From NCBI GenBank assembly GCA_021738065.1, contig JAIPCT010000024.1, positions 1 to 42,655 on the forward strand: 42,655 nucleotides of DNA, read 5' to 3'. The DNA comes from Burkholderiaceae bacterium. Lineage in GTDB: Bacteria > Pseudomonadota > Gammaproteobacteria > Burkholderiales > Rhodocyclaceae. Of the stretch, positions 16,405 through 25,814 are shown piece after piece. Each line of letters begins with the position of its first letter. The stretch's first letter is position 1. The translations under genes were made by a program, and so were the position numbers. The notes under the pieces are model-generated. The model saw nothing but the letters and a program-made list of their open reading frames with translations. It searched no databases and was not told the origin of the DNA.

Positions 16405-17249
16405 CGAGATTTCTCGAATAGGCGCAGCACGGCCTGGAACAGGGTGTGATCCGGCTCGCCCAGCGCCTCGACGGCAGCCAGATGATGGCGGCCGTTCAGC
16501 GGAATCTCCCGATCGAAGCAGTGCGGCCAAACTTCGGCGATGAGTCGGGTTTGGCGCTTGAACTCGGCACTTTCGTCACTACCGACAGCAGTGATCAAGG
16601 GCGTGGAGAAACGCGGCCGATAGCGGCATGGACTGAGGAATCGCGCCTGTTCCTCATCAAGATTGAGATCGTCGCGCAAAAAGGGCGCATGCGCGAGCGG
16701 TCGGAGATCATAGAGCCCGGAAATGCACACCGCGCCGGAAAGCAGGTCGGCGGGCAAATCGCGCGACCACCTTGGCCAGTCGGCGGCAAGCATCATTGCG
16801 GCGAGGTGGGCGCCGGCAGAGTGTCCTGCGACCACGATGCGCCGCCTGTCGATGTCGAAGCGCGGCAGATTGCGATACAACCAGGAAAAGGCGCGCAGCA
16901 ACTGAAGGATCATCTCCTTGATCGATGTGGCAGGGGCCAGACCGTAATTCGGAATCGCAACGGCAACGCCTTCGCCGACGAAAGCCGACGCGAGAAAGGA
17001 AAAGTCCTGCTTGTCCAGGGCTCGCCAGTAACCGCCATGGATGAATACCAGAAGCGGCGCGTTGGCCGAGTCCGCCTGAAAAAGATCAAGCGATTCGGCA
17101 GCCGAGGTGCCGAAAAACAAGTCTGGCTGGTGGCACAACTCTTTTCGGGCAGCACGAGACTCCGCGCGCCAGCGATCAAAAACCTGCTGATGATCCGGGA
17201 TTGCCGCCCGGGCGTTGTATTCGCGATCGAGTTGTTCGGGTGTCAGCAT
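16401..17249 (-). CDS. Alpha/beta hydrolase, arylformamidase/esterase-like
   Basis: The 282-residue serine hydrolase has the oxyanion motif FIHGGYWRA and the nucleophile elbow AGHSAGAHLAA. The HGGYW and GHSAGA pair is typical of the kynurenine formamidase/BD-FAE group, which cleaves N-formylkynurenine or small esters. The N-terminus (MLTPEQLDREYNARAAIPDH) is also usual for that subgroup. The likely catalytic His is in NGRHHLAAVEALGEPDH. No other tryptophan-degradation gene is nearby, so the substrate is open. It is followed in overlap by the AsmA-like gene. Confidence 0.85.
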   Translation of the reverse strand: MLTPEQLDREYNARAAIPDHQQVFDRWRAESRAARKELCHQPDLFFGTSAAESLDLFQADSANAPLLVFIHGGYWRALDKQDFSFLASAFVGEGVAVAIPNYGLAPATSIKEMILQLLRAFSWLYRNLPRFDIDRRRIVVAGHSAGAHLAAMMLAADWPRWSRDLPADLLSGAVCISGLYDLRPLAHAPFLRDDLNLDEEQARFLSPCRYRPRFSTPLITAVGSDESAEFKRQTRLIAEVWPHCFDREIPLNGRHHLAAVEALGEPDHTLFQAVLRLFEKSR

Positions 17250-17294
17250 TTCTCGGACTCGATTGATCAGCGCGGCACCCGGCGGCGCGTGGGG

Positions 17295-17732
17295 CTAACT
17301 CTTGACGACTCGTTTCGCCGGCGTGGAGATCGGCTTTCCAGTCGAGTTCTGCGGTACTGCGGCATTGCCTGATTCAGCCGGTTCCAGGGGGCGGAAACTG
17401 CTTTGAGGCAGGGGTGCGGGCTGCGCTTGCGCCGGCGGTGGCGTTTGCGGTTGCTGCATCTGGGATTCTGGCTTGACGACATCGAGTTTGTTGTCGCGCA
17501 TGTAGGCGTCCATGTCGCGCCAGCCGGTATAAATGGCGGCTTTCGGTGATCGTTTGTTGATCTGGTAGCAGTCTTCAAGGCCCCGGCCCGCCAAACGGCA
17601 ACCGCCGCCGATGGCATTGCCTTCGGCTTCATCGCGCGCCAACTGCGCGGCGGGTGTTTCCAAGCCGAGCTGCTCACAGCCGGCGAGCAGACAAGCCAAG
17701 GAAATCAGTATCAGACTATGTTGGAGCTTCAT
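17295..17732 (-). CDS. Small lipoprotein of unknown function
   Basis: The 145-residue protein begins with a lipoprotein signal (MKLQHSLILISLACLLAGC), with lipobox LLAGC and Cys19 as the lipid-bearing residue. The mature part has a short cysteine-containing region (AIGGGCRLAGRGLEDCYQ), a conserved-looking GWRDMDAYMRDNKLDVV, and a long Pro/Gln/Ala-rich C-terminal tail that is probably unstructured. Lack of Asp at the position after Cys suggests sorting to the outer membrane. I do not recognise a named family. It lies between a MarR gene and the esterase on the same strand. Confidence 0.7.
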   Translation of the reverse strand: MKLQHSLILISLACLLAGCEQLGLETPAAQLARDEAEGNAIGGGCRLAGRGLEDCYQINKRSPKAAIYTGWRDMDAYMRDNKLDVVKPESQMQQPQTPPPAQAQPAPLPQSSFRPLEPAESGNAAVPQNSTGKPISTPAKRVVKS

Positions 17733-17775
17733 GCGGGGATGTATGCTGACAATGAGTTTCCGGGTTCGCTGCGAT

Positions 17776-18276
17776 CTATTTCTTTGCGGCTGCCTGGGCG
17801 GCGCTGGTTTTCAGCACGGCGAGCAACTCGTAAAGCTGGTTGCGCTGGCGCTCATCCATTCCGGCGAACAGCTCGACTACCCACTTTTCGTGCGATTCGG
17901 CCATTTTGCGAAAGCTGCGGCGGCCTTCCGGCGTCAGTTTGACGATGTAGGCACGCCGGTCTTTCGGACTGTCCTCCCGCACGACAAGCCCCTCCGCGAC
18001 GAGTTGATCGGTAATCCCCGTCACATTGCCGCCGGTTACCATCATTCGCTTGGATAGCTCGCCCATCTTCAGTCCCAGCGGCGAACGCTCGAGCTGAGCC
18101 ATCAGGTCAAAGCGCGGCAAGGTGATATCAAACTCGGTGCGCAAGCGTGAGCGGATGTGGTTTTCGATCAGATTGGTGCAGGCCAGTGTGCGCAGCCACA
18201 GCCTGAGATCAGGGGCATGTTCGGACGTTGCACGAGTTTCGGTATCGGACGCGGCCGCAGACGAGATTTTGGACAT
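17776..18276 (-). CDS. MarR-family transcriptional regulator
   Basis: The 166-residue protein has the MarR winged-helix core: FDLMAQLERSPLGLKMGELSKR is the first helix-turn-helix part, then MMVTGGNVTGITDQLVAEGLV as recognition helix, and the wing RREDSPKDRRAYIVKLTPEG with the typical DxRxxxVxLT pattern. Long terminal helices provide the dimer interface. These dimers sense small phenolic or lipophilic ligands and usually repress their own gene and a neighbour. The AT-rich stretch upstream (about 18309-18342) is the likely promoter/operator. The target genes are not clear from the context. Confidence 0.9.
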   Translation of the reverse strand: MSKISSAAASDTETRATSEHAPDLRLWLRTLACTNLIENHIRSRLRTEFDITLPRFDLMAQLERSPLGLKMGELSKRMMVTGGNVTGITDQLVAEGLVVREDSPKDRRAYIVKLTPEGRRSFRKMAESHEKWVVELFAGMDERQRNQLYELLAVLKTSAAQAAAKK

Positions 18277-18392
18277 AACGCTCTATTGGCGCTTGCAAAG
18301 AAGCGCGTCTATTTATATCGATGTCTAAACTATCAAAATACACAGGTTTCCGCAATGATATGAATGGCGAATCCGGCAAAAAGCTGTTCGAC

Positions 18393-18854
18393 TCAGACAA
18401 AATCCGGGTTAATCACGGCGCGCAACAGTGTTCGCGACCCATCATCGCGCTTGCGGCGGGTAAACCACCAGACCCCACCTTTCTTGAGCGACCAGTCGTC
18501 TTCGTTGCCTCCCAGCAAAAGAGACGCGACACGGCCCAATGTCGGCTGGTGACCAATGATGAGGATTGCGCCGTTGTAGTCGGGCCAGCCGGCAACCTTG
18601 AGCACGCTCGACGCCGAGGCGCCGACATCAAGTGCCGGTTCGATTCTGTAAGGCAAGTCGAGCATGTGCGCGGTCTGCTGGGTGCGTTCAGCGGGGCTGA
18701 CAAGTACGCCGGGTTTGCGCGGCAAATGCTGATGCAGCCAGCGGGCAACCTTTCTGGCTTGCTTTTCACCGCGCGCTGTCAGGCGTCGCTTGTGGTCGGG
18801 GAGCGTCGGGCTGCCGTTTTCGGCTTCGGCGTGACGCCAGAGTATCAGGTCCAT
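18393..18854 (-). CDS. sixA: Phosphohistidine phosphatase SixA family
   Basis: The 153-residue protein is a histidine phosphatase. It has the catalytic RHAEAE (His8) at the start, the LTARGEKQARKVARWL helix, SPAERTQQTA, and the second histidine in IIGHQPTLGRVA. SixA removes phosphate from phosphohistidine on signalling or phosphotransfer proteins. I set the start at 18854 because AGGAG stands 8 bases upstream and the catalytic motif then begins at once, as in the family. The longer frame adds 12 residues without support. A CYTH-CHAD gene begins its 3' end 43 bases away on the same strand; the two kinds of gene are often found together. Confidence 0.9.
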   Translation of the reverse strand: MDLILWRHAEAENGSPTLPDHKRRLTARGEKQARKVARWLHQHLPRKPGVLVSPAERTQQTAHMLDLPYRIEPALDVGASASSVLKVAGWPDYNGAILIIGHQPTLGRVASLLLGGNEDDWSLKKGGVWWFTRRKRDDGSRTLLRAVINPDFV

Positions 18855-18897
18855 TCGTGGTTCTCCTTGCCAGGCCCAAGCCTGAGCCAATCGTGTT

Positions 18898-20418
18898 TCA
18901 TGAGTATGACTCAGCGGCCGGAGCGAGTTCTGGCAGTCGCAGCCGGGTAATACGTGGCTGCGCTCGCGCGATTTTTTTCAGGAGTTTCGCGTAGCGGCGG
19001 CCATGCCAGCCTCCGATTAGAGTGACCGCCTCACGCAGTCCCGGGTCATCACCGGCGCAATTCATCAGCAGCGAGCCGGCATTGGTCAGATCGTTGAGTT
19101 GTCCCAGCGCATCCTGCATGGTGGCGAGTTGTTTCAGGGCGCGTTGCAAAGCGCGTTGATCTGCCAGTGGCGAAAAAAACTCCAGCGCATAGCGCAGGCG
19201 TTTGACTCCGATGCGCATGACGTGCAGCGACGCCGGGTCCTCGATTCGAGCCGCCAGGCTTTGTTGCTTCAGTTTTTTGCGTAGGCGACGCAGGCGATCC
19301 GCGGCGAATTCCAGCAGATCGATTCTGCCTTGCTCGGTTGGCGGTGGCGCATGCAGGGACTCGAGCGCGGTCAGCAGCATGCGCCCATATTCCGGTGCCG
19401 CCAGCATGGCGAGGGTCTCGGCGCGCGCCATATAGCGGCGGTTGGTAATCTCGCTGGACAGAGCGGGAAGGCGCGGTTCCTTGGGCAGCGCGGCAAGCAC
19501 TGGATCGACAATTTCGGAGAGCAATACATCCAGATCGCGTGCGCAGCCCAACTGCTGCATCAGCGCCGAGAGTGGTGCCTCCAGGGGATTGGCAAGCGAC
19601 TCGGGCAGTATCGGGGCGAATAGACGCAATGCCGCGCGCAGCCTGCGTGTGGCAACACGCATTTGGTGGATGTACTCGGGGTCTTCACTGCTCAGCGCGC
19701 CCGAATGATTCTGCTGCAGGTGCTCCAGGCAGGATAGCGCGATGCGATGAAAGGCTTCGAACGGGAGCATTGTCGCCGACAGGGCAAGTTCTTCGGCTTT
19801 GATTGGCGTCGGCGCAGTGCCCGCGTGCAGTCGATAACCGCGCTCGGCCTTGGACACCACCGATGGCGTCAGGGCGACGCGCTGGCCGAACTGTATCGCA
19901 AGGTCGAATATCGCGTGGACCGGCGCGCCGTCCAACTCCAGTTCGATTTCGGAGATGGCTTCCCGGCGACCGTTGGCGATGATCCAGCCCCGATCCAAGG
20001 TCACCAATACGGCGCCGGGCCCGGCGCCAAATCGCCAGCTTATGCGGCGGAAACGTGTTTCGCAGATGGGTACGATGCCTGCCAGCAAACGAGGTCGCTG
20101 CAACCACTCGCGCACGCCTGACTGGTCGATGAGCGAGAAGTCAAATCGGCCGCTGTAGGGCGTTTCCCATTCGGGTCGGCTGCTGAGTCCCGCCGCTGAG
20201 CGCCCTGCAAGCTTTATCGTTTGCAGCCAGTCGCGCCCCTTGCGCCGCAGGCGCAAGGCAATCCCGCGGTGGCGCAGGGAAAGTTCCGCTGTGTCGTAGT
20301 AGATATTGTCCAGATTCTCGGTACGACGCTCGACCGCCAGTTTCAATAGCGGGTGACGCAGAAAACGTGCTTGATCGGCTTCGGCAAGCGCCAGCTTGAG
20401 TTCGACTTCTTCAGCCAT
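18898..20418 (-). CDS. CYTH and CHAD domain protein (inorganic triphosphatase-like)
   Basis: The 506-residue protein has an N-terminal CYTH domain starting with the metal-binding EVELKL (ExExK) motif, followed by RHRGIALRLRRKGRDWLQT and, near residue 200, EERGYRL-like KAERGYRLHAG. CYTH domains hydrolyse inorganic triphosphate or act on similar triphosphates within a beta-tunnel. The C-terminal half is a CHAD domain: helical, rich in His and Arg (EYIHQMRVATRRLRAALRLF, then SLHVMRIGVKRLRYALEFF). CHAD domains bind polyphosphate. Together with sixA next to it this suggests a role in polyphosphate metabolism, but no ppk or ppx gene is in the window. Confidence 0.92.
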   Translation of the reverse strand: MAEEVELKLALAEADQARFLRHPLLKLAVERRTENLDNIYYDTAELSLRHRGIALRLRRKGRDWLQTIKLAGRSAAGLSSRPEWETPYSGRFDFSLIDQSGVREWLQRPRLLAGIVPICETRFRRISWRFGAGPGAVLVTLDRGWIIANGRREAISEIELELDGAPVHAIFDLAIQFGQRVALTPSVVSKAERGYRLHAGTAPTPIKAEELALSATMLPFEAFHRIALSCLEHLQQNHSGALSSEDPEYIHQMRVATRRLRAALRLFAPILPESLANPLEAPLSALMQQLGCARDLDVLLSEIVDPVLAALPKEPRLPALSSEITNRRYMARAETLAMLAAPEYGRMLLTALESLHAPPPTEQGRIDLLEFAADRLRRLRKKLKQQSLAARIEDPASLHVMRIGVKRLRYALEFFSPLADQRALQRALKQLATMQDALGQLNDLTNAGSLLMNCAGDDPGLREAVTLIGGWHGRRYAKLLKKIARAQPRITRLRLPELAPAAESYS

Positions 20419-20489
20419 GGTGGGTATTGCAGCCGGTAGCCCTGTCTTCGACGATTGAGACTGTTTGAGTTTGCGCCATCAGGGTCTGG

Positions 20490-21725
20490 CTACTCATAGC
20501 GAAGTGCCTCGATGGGCAGAAGGCGCGAGGCTTTTTTTGCCGGATAGTAGCCAAAGAACACGCCGACCACTCCAGCAAAGCCGGCCGCCAGCACAATCGA
20601 GGCACTCGACAGTTCGGTGCGCCAGTCGGCGAGTTCGGCGATCAACATCGAACCGCCGATGCCAAGCAGGATGCCTATGGCGCCGCCAATCAGGGAGAGC
20701 GTGACGGCCTCGACCAGAAACTGGGTCAGTATGTCGCGGGAGCGGGCGCCGACCGCCATGCGCAGGCCGATCTCGCGGGTGCGCTCGGTGACCGAGACCA
20801 GCATGATGTTCATGATGCCGATACCGCCCACCAGCAGCGAGACTGAGGCAACCGCGGCGAGCAGCAAGGTCATGACCTTCGACGATGCCTCCTGCGCTTC
20901 AAGGATCTCGGACAGGTTGCGAACGTAGAAGTCGTCGTCCTGACCCTTTTGCAAGCGGTGGCGCTGGCGCAACAATTCGCGCATGCTGTTCTCCGCCTCG
21001 GCCATGTTGGCGCCATCCCGAATCTTGACCATGATCGAGCCGACGCTGCGACTTTTAGCGTAACGGGTCGACCCAAGCACGCGTTTCCTTGCCGTGCTGA
21101 TCGGCATCAGCAGAATGTCATCCTGATCCTGTCCCATCATGTTCTGGCCCTTGCGGTCTAGCACACCGATCACGGTGAGCGGCACTTTGTTGACGCGAAC
21201 CACCTGATCGATCGGACTGGATTCGCCGAAAAGGTTTAGCGCCACGGTTTGTCCGAGCAGTACTACCTTGCTGGCGCCATTCATTTCGGACGGCTCGAAG
21301 CCGCGGCCATCGACAATAGGCCATTCGCGCACCGCCAGGTATTCGGGCGTGGTGCCATAGAGGGTGGTGGACCAGTTGGCGTTGCCGATTACAACCTGAC
21401 CCGAGCCTCTCAAGCTGGGCGCCGCGGCCTGGATGCCATCGACCTCCCGGTTCATCGCATAGGCGTCGTCCTCGGTGATCGTCAGTTGTGAGCCGTAACC
21501 CCCCCGTGCGCCGCTGGAGGTGGTGGAGCCGTTGAGGACCATGATGATGTTGGAGCCAAGGCTCTTGATTTGCTCTTCCACCCGCGCCTGAGCGCCGTTG
21601 CCGACGGCGATCATGATGATCACCGCGGCGACGCCGATGATGATGCCAAGCATGGTCAGGGCCGAACGCATCTTGTTGACGCGCAGCGCGAGCAAGGCAA
21701 TGCCAAGCGTGGCGGTGAAGTTCAT
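20490..21725 (-). CDS. MacB-like ABC exporter, permease subunit
   Basis: The 411-residue membrane protein has an N-terminal membrane span ([20 protein letters not shown]), a large periplasmic MacB_PCD domain (about 45-250), and three C-terminal spans with the FtsX-type motifs [21 protein letters not shown] and [20 protein letters not shown]. It ends [10 protein letters not shown], the usual end of MacB/YknZ-type permeases. Unlike E. coli MacB, the ATPase is a separate gene, which overlaps its start as ATGA. With the MacA-like adaptor it would export peptides, antibiotics, siderophores or lipoproteins via a TolC-type channel, which is not encoded here. Confidence 0.93.
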   Translation of the reverse strand: MNFTATLGIALLALRVNKMRSALTMLGIIIGVAAVIIMIAVGNGAQARVEEQIKSLGSNIIMVLNGSTTSSGARGGYGSQLTITEDDAYAMNREVDGIQAAAPSLRGSGQVVIGNANWSTTLYGTTPEYLAVREWPIVDGRGFEPSEMNGASKVVLLGQTVALNLFGESSPIDQVVRVNKVPLTVIGVLDRKGQNMMGQDQDDILLMPISTARKRVLGSTRYAKSRSVGSIMVKIRDGANMAEAENSMRELLRQRHRLQKGQDDDFYVRNLSEILEAQEASSKVMTLLLAAVASVSLLVGGIGIMNIMLVSVTERTREIGLRMAVGARSRDILTQFLVEAVTLSLIGGAIGILLGIGGSMLIAELADWRTELSSASIVLAAGFAGVVGVFFGYYPAKKASRLLPIEALRYE

Positions 21726-22438
21726 TTGAGCAAGGCCGCTGCGTCGTTGGCCGCGTTGCTCATGTCTTCGATGATCCTGCCGTCGCGAAAGCTGATGATG
21801 CGTTTTGCAAAGTGCGCAACATCGTACTCGTGAGTCACCAGCACGATGGTGATGCCCTCGCGATTCAGCTGTTGCAATAGGGCCATGATTTCGACGCTGG
21901 TGCGTGAATCCAGCGCCCCCGTGGGTTCGTCGGCCAGCACCAGTTGCGGGTTGTTGACCAGCGCGCGGGCGATGGCCACTCTTTGCTGCTGGCCGCCCGA
22001 GAGTTGCGCCGGATGATGATCCAAGCGATCCGCCAAGCCGACCTGGGCCAGGCGTTGCGCGGCATGTTGATAGCGGTCTTCCGGCAGCATGGCGCTATAC
22101 AGCAGGGGCAGCGCGACATTGTCATGCGCCGAGGTCCGGGCGAGCAAATTGAAGTGCTGAAACACGAAGCCGACTTTACGGTTGCGTACGCGCGCAAGTT
22201 CATCTCCCGTAAGCCGCGAAACTTCCTCACCGCCAAGCCAGTAGCGTCCCCCACTGGGGTGATCGAGACAGCCCAGCAGATTCATGAAGGTGGATTTTCC
22301 CGACCCGGAAGGCCCCATGACCGCGACGAATTCACCCACCGCAATGTCAAGACTCACTCCGCACAGTGCCGGCACCGTGGTGCTGCCCATGCGGTATTCC
22401 TTGGCGAGTTCCTCGACCCGGATCAGTGTCTCCGCCAT
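21722..22438 (-). CDS. MacB-like ABC exporter, ATPase subunit
   Basis: The 238-residue ATPase has Walker A ([10 protein letters not shown]), the Q-loop region [20 protein letters not shown], signature [19 protein letters not shown], Walker B ([12 protein letters not shown]) and VLVTHE. The order and spacing are those of the LolD/MacB/FtsE group. It ends in an ATGA overlap with the permease gene and starts 11 bases after the MacA-like gene, so the three form one operon in the order adaptor, ATPase, permease. Confidence 0.94.
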   Translation of the reverse strand: MAETLIRVEELAKEYRMGSTTVPALCGVSLDIAVGEFVAVMGPSGSGKSTFMNLLGCLDHPSGGRYWLGGEEVSRLTGDELARVRNRKVGFVFQHFNLLARTSAHDNVALPLLYSAMLPEDRYQHAAQRLAQVGLADRLDHHPAQLSGGQQQRVAIARALVNNPQLVLADEPTGALDSRTSVEIMALLQQLNREGITIVLVTHEYDVAHFAKRIISFRDGRIIEDMSNAANDAAALLK

Positions 22439-22449
22439 GATGAGCAGAA

Positions 22450-23982
22450 TCAGAACAGGCGCGGGCCTGGCATACCGGAGGCCTTGCCGCCATTCTTGGT
22501 CTGCTGGCCGATGATCATCTCGCTGCCTTCCTTGATCTCGCCCGAGATGATTTCCGTCATGCTGCCGTCGGTGATGCCCAGACGCAGATTGATCGCTTTT
22601 GGACTGCCATCTTCACCCATGATCCAGATTCGACCGCTGCCGCCACCACCGCCGGCGCGCGCCGCTTGTGCGTCACTGGCCATTTCGGCGTAGCGGAGCT
22701 TTTGCTCGGTGCTCAGTATGAGAGCGACTTTCTCGCGGATTTCGGCACGATTGCGTTCCTGCGCGCGGTTTTTTTCCGCGTCAGGGAGGTCGCGCGCTGC
22801 CTGGAATTTTTCACGCATGCCGGCAAATATGGCATCCAGTTTGGCCCGCTGATCGGCGTCGAGCTTGAGCTCGGTGGCCAGGCGCTCGCGCAACTGAGCT
22901 TGCCCGCCGCCTGTACCACCCGTCGAAGTCGGCGCTGGCGAGACGGTGGTTTCGCTCTTCTTTTCGTCGGTCGCACCCGGCGGCCGATAGCGTAACGCGG
23001 CATTCGGCAGCTTGAGCGCATTGTCCTTGTGCGCGGTGACGATGCGGACATTGGCGGTCATTCCGGGAAGCAGGGTGAGATCGGGATTCGCGGCAGAAAC
23101 CACCACGATGTAGGTGACGACATTGGATACCACGGTCGCCGCTTTCCTCACCTGGATGACTTCGCCAACGAAATCGCGGCCGGCAAAAGCATCCACTGTG
23201 AAGCTGGCTTTCTGCCCCTTGCGGATGCGCCCAACATCGGCTTCATCGATCGAGGTTTCCACTTGCATGTCGGTGAGGCTTTTGGCGATCACGAACAATT
23301 CGGGCGACTGCAGGCTGGCGGCGACGGTCTGTCCTGGTTCGACACTGCGCTTGACGACGATGCCGTCGACCGGAGCCTTGATCGCCGTGCGCTCCAGATC
23401 AATGCGGGCCTGCCCCAACTGAGCTTCGCGCTGGCGCACCTGTGCTTCGCTGTTTTTGGATTGCGATTCGGTGACTTGTAAAGCGGCACGACCGGCATCG
23501 AGAACACTCTGCGCCTTTTCCCGCTCAGCGGATGAAAGGAAGTTCCTCTCGACCAGCAGCTTCTTGCGCTCGAAGTCGCGCTGGAACTCCGCAAGATTGG
23601 CCTTGGCGCGCAGCACCTCGGCCCGCTGCACACCGAGCGCGGCTCGGGCAGCCTCCACGTCGGCTTCCGCCTGGCGCACCCGATACTGAAACGTCTCGGG
23701 ATCGATGCGGGCAATCAGCTGATTGACTTTTACCGGTGAGTTGAAGTCGACCAGGATCTCTTTGATCTGTCCCGAAACCTGCGAGCCGACTTGCACCGAA
23801 ACGACCGGGTTCAGGGTGCCGGTGGCCGAAACGGCCGAGGTAAGCGGACCGATTTCAGCCTTGCCCAGCTTGAACTTCGGCGCGTCGCCGACCGCGCCGA
23901 AACTGCGCCATCCCCAATAGCCGGCGCCCGCCAGAGCGATCAACACCAGGCCGACAAGGCCAAAACGAGCGGTTGTTTTCAT
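22450..23982 (-). CDS. MacA-like periplasmic adaptor with an inserted LTxxQ-type helical segment
   Basis: The 510-residue adaptor has an N-terminal membrane anchor ([18 protein letters not shown]), a barrel-sandwich lipoyl domain ([20 protein letters not shown]), a long coiled-coil hairpin (about 95-200), the second lipoyl half ([20 protein letters not shown]) and beta-barrel domains. After PNAALRYRP (about residue 326) a low-complexity linker leads into roughly 75 helical charged residues holding LDADQ (374-378) and LSTEQ (423-427), like the LTxxQ motifs of Spy/CpxP. A glycine-rich linker and a normal C-terminal membrane-proximal domain follow. Typical MacA is about 370-400 residues, so the extra length is this insert. 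Start 23982 chosen as MKTTARFG; it begins 46 bases after the soxB stop. Confidence 0.9.
   Translation of the reverse strand: MKTTARFGLVGLVLIALAGAGYWGWRSFGAVGDAPKFKLGKAEIGPLTSAVSATGTLNPVVSVQVGSQVSGQIKEILVDFNSPVKVNQLIARIDPETFQYRVRQAEADVEAARAALGVQRAEVLRAKANLAEFQRDFERKKLLVERNFLSSAEREKAQSVLDAGRAALQVTESQSKNSEAQVRQREAQLGQARIDLERTAIKAPVDGIVVKRSVEPGQTVAASLQSPELFVIAKSLTDMQVETSIDEADVGRIRKGQKASFTVDAFAGRDFVGEVIQVRKAATVVSNVVTYIVVVSAANPDLTLLPGMTANVRIVTAHKDNALKLPNAALRYRPPGATDEKKSETTVSPAPTSTGGTGGGQAQLRERLATELKLDADQRAKLDAIFAGMREKFQAARDLPDAEKNRAQERNRAEIREKVALILSTEQKLRYAEMASDAQAARAGGGGGSGRIWIMGEDGSPKAINLRLGITDGSMTEIISGEIKEGSEMIIGQQTKNGGKASGMPGPRLF
22926..22947 (-). repeat. Dispersed 24-bp motif, copy inside macA-like gene
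   Basis: On the minus strand, ACCGTCTCGCCAGCGCCGAC followed by TT, then CGACG. It encodes TVSPAPTS in the low-complexity linker before the helical insert, a place that tolerates added sequence. Confidence 0.55.
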
Positions 23983-24028
23983 GCCGGGGATTCTAGACGA
24001 TCCGCTCCACGCGGCTGGTAACAAGATG

Positions 24029-25747
24029 TTAGGCGATGCCCGGATTGCCCTTCATGCCGGTCAGCTTTGGATCGTTGACCTTGCGCGCGCTGATGGTCTT
24101 TTTGTCCTTCAACCAGCCGGCGACGACATCCCAAACGGGTTCTCCCGTGGCAGCGGGATCAACCGGCGCCCAGCCGGCAACCTTGTAGGTTTTCTCCGCC
24201 ATGATCGGCTTGCCGCCGAGGCGCATGTCTGAAATGCGGCGACCGGCTTTTGCGTTGGGGTCGCAGGTATAGCTCATGCCACCGACACGGACCATGTCGC
24301 CACCCTGCTGGTAGTAGGGATCGGGGTTGTAGAGGTTGTCAGCGATGTCTTCGAGTACCTCCTTGACCCGCTCGCCTTTCATTTCGTTCAGGGTCGCATA
24401 GGGATAAGTAATCGCGGTTTGATCCATCAGGTGCTCAAAGGTGATGGCGGTTCCCGGCAGCAGCGTGGTTCCCCAGCGGAAGCCCGGCGAAAAGCCAATG
24501 TCGGCGCCCTTGACTTCCATCAGGGCATCCAGAATCAGCTGATCCCAACTGCCGTTGAAGTTGCCCCGTCGATAAAGCAGCCCCTCCGTGACGGCGAGTT
24601 GCTCTTCAAGCTTTTGCTTGTGCGGAGTGCGTATCTTTTCGATATAGGCTGCCATTTGGGTGTCGGCGGGCAGCAGGTTGGAGAATATGGGCAGAAGCTT
24701 GTAGCGAAAATCCTGAACTTTGCCGCCGCGAACATCGAAGTCGAGCACGGCGAGGAATTTTCCGTTCGATCCGGCGTTGGTGACCAGCGTCTGGCCACCG
24801 GAATTCTTGACGATTATTGGCTGCGGCACCCCGTCATGGGTATGCCCGCCCATGATGGCATCGACACCCGTCACGCGCGATGCCATCTTGAGATCGACAT
24901 CCATGCCGTTGTGAGACAGCACGATGACGACTTTTGCTCCCTTGGCGCGCACCTCATTCACCATCTTCTGCATGTTCTCGTCCTGGATGCCGAACGTCCA
25001 GTCAGCCATCATGTAGCGCGGATTGGCGATCGGCGTATAGGGAAATGCCTGGCCGATCACCGCGACGGACACGCCGTTCATTTCGCGCATTGCATAGGGC
25101 GGGAATACCGGATCGCCAAAGTCCGTCGTCTTGACGTTCTGTGCCAGAAAATCGATGTGGCCTTTCAGGTCCTTCTCGACGATTTCCTGCACGCGCTTGT
25201 CGCCCAGGGTGAATTCCCAGTGCGCCGACATCATGTCGACGCCGAGCAGCTTGCAGGCATCGACCATGTCCTGGCCCTTGCTCCACAAGGCGGTGGCGGA
25301 GCCTTGCCAGGTATCGCCGCCGTCCAGCAGCAACGCGTCTGGGCGCTGGGCACGCAAACGTTTGACCAATGTCGCAAGATGAGCGAAGCCGCCGACCTTG
25401 CCATAGGTTTTAGCCGCCTGGGCAAAGTCCAGATAGGTAAACGCATGCGCCTCGCGTGTTCCGGGCTTGATGCCGAAGGCCTTCAGCAGGTGTTCGCCGA
25501 CCAGATGCGGCGCCTTGCCCAGCGCGGCGCCGATGCCGAGATTGACGCTCGGTTCGCGAAACCAGATCGGCAGCAGTTGGGCGTGGCAGTCGGTAAAGTG
25601 CATGAAACGCACATTGCCGAACTTCGGCATATCGTAAAGTGCGTCGCCATTTTCAGCGGCGAGCAGCGGGCGGGAATCAAGAGCGACACCCGCGACCGAG
25701 GCGGCGGCCAGCATTTGCAGAAATTCGCGGCGGTTCATCGAGGACAT
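24029..25747 (-). CDS. soxB: Thiosulfohydrolase SoxB
   Basis: SoxB hydrolyses the terminal sulfone of cysteine-bound S-thiosulfonate on SoxY, releasing sulfate, in the periplasm. The 572-residue protein begins with a twin-arginine signal (NRREFLQMLAAASVAGVAL), so it is exported folded. Dimanganese ligands lie in HFTDCHAQL (50-58), LLDGGDTWQGS, LSHNGMD and GGHTHDG; NAGSNGKFL is also conserved. The 5'-nucleotidase-type C-terminal domain follows. I chose the ATG at 25747 because GAGAGG is 7 bases before it; the alternative at 25738 would begin MNRREF. The frame is open much further upstream through soxX, which is a shadow. It is the last sox gene. Confidence 0.97.
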   Translation of the reverse strand: MSSMNRREFLQMLAAASVAGVALDSRPLLAAENGDALYDMPKFGNVRFMHFTDCHAQLLPIWFREPSVNLGIGAALGKAPHLVGEHLLKAFGIKPGTREAHAFTYLDFAQAAKTYGKVGGFAHLATLVKRLRAQRPDALLLDGGDTWQGSATALWSKGQDMVDACKLLGVDMMSAHWEFTLGDKRVQEIVEKDLKGHIDFLAQNVKTTDFGDPVFPPYAMREMNGVSVAVIGQAFPYTPIANPRYMMADWTFGIQDENMQKMVNEVRAKGAKVVIVLSHNGMDVDLKMASRVTGVDAIMGGHTHDGVPQPIIVKNSGGQTLVTNAGSNGKFLAVLDFDVRGGKVQDFRYKLLPIFSNLLPADTQMAAYIEKIRTPHKQKLEEQLAVTEGLLYRRGNFNGSWDQLILDALMEVKGADIGFSPGFRWGTTLLPGTAITFEHLMDQTAITYPYATLNEMKGERVKEVLEDIADNLYNPDPYYQQGGDMVRVGGMSYTCDPNAKAGRRISDMRLGGKPIMAEKTYKVAGWAPVDPAATGEPVWDVVAGWLKDKKTISARKVNDPKLTGMKGNPGIA

Positions 25748-25814
25748 GGTGTTACCTCTCGGGGTGCGTAAAAAAGGCCTGACCGAGGCCAGGCCTGTGG
25801 TGCGGGGAGCCGTC

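Noticed and set aside
24419-25771. 450-codon plus-strand frame opposite soxB
   Set aside because: A shadow of soxB; the composition is His/Val/Gln-rich as expected for antisense of a GC-rich gene.
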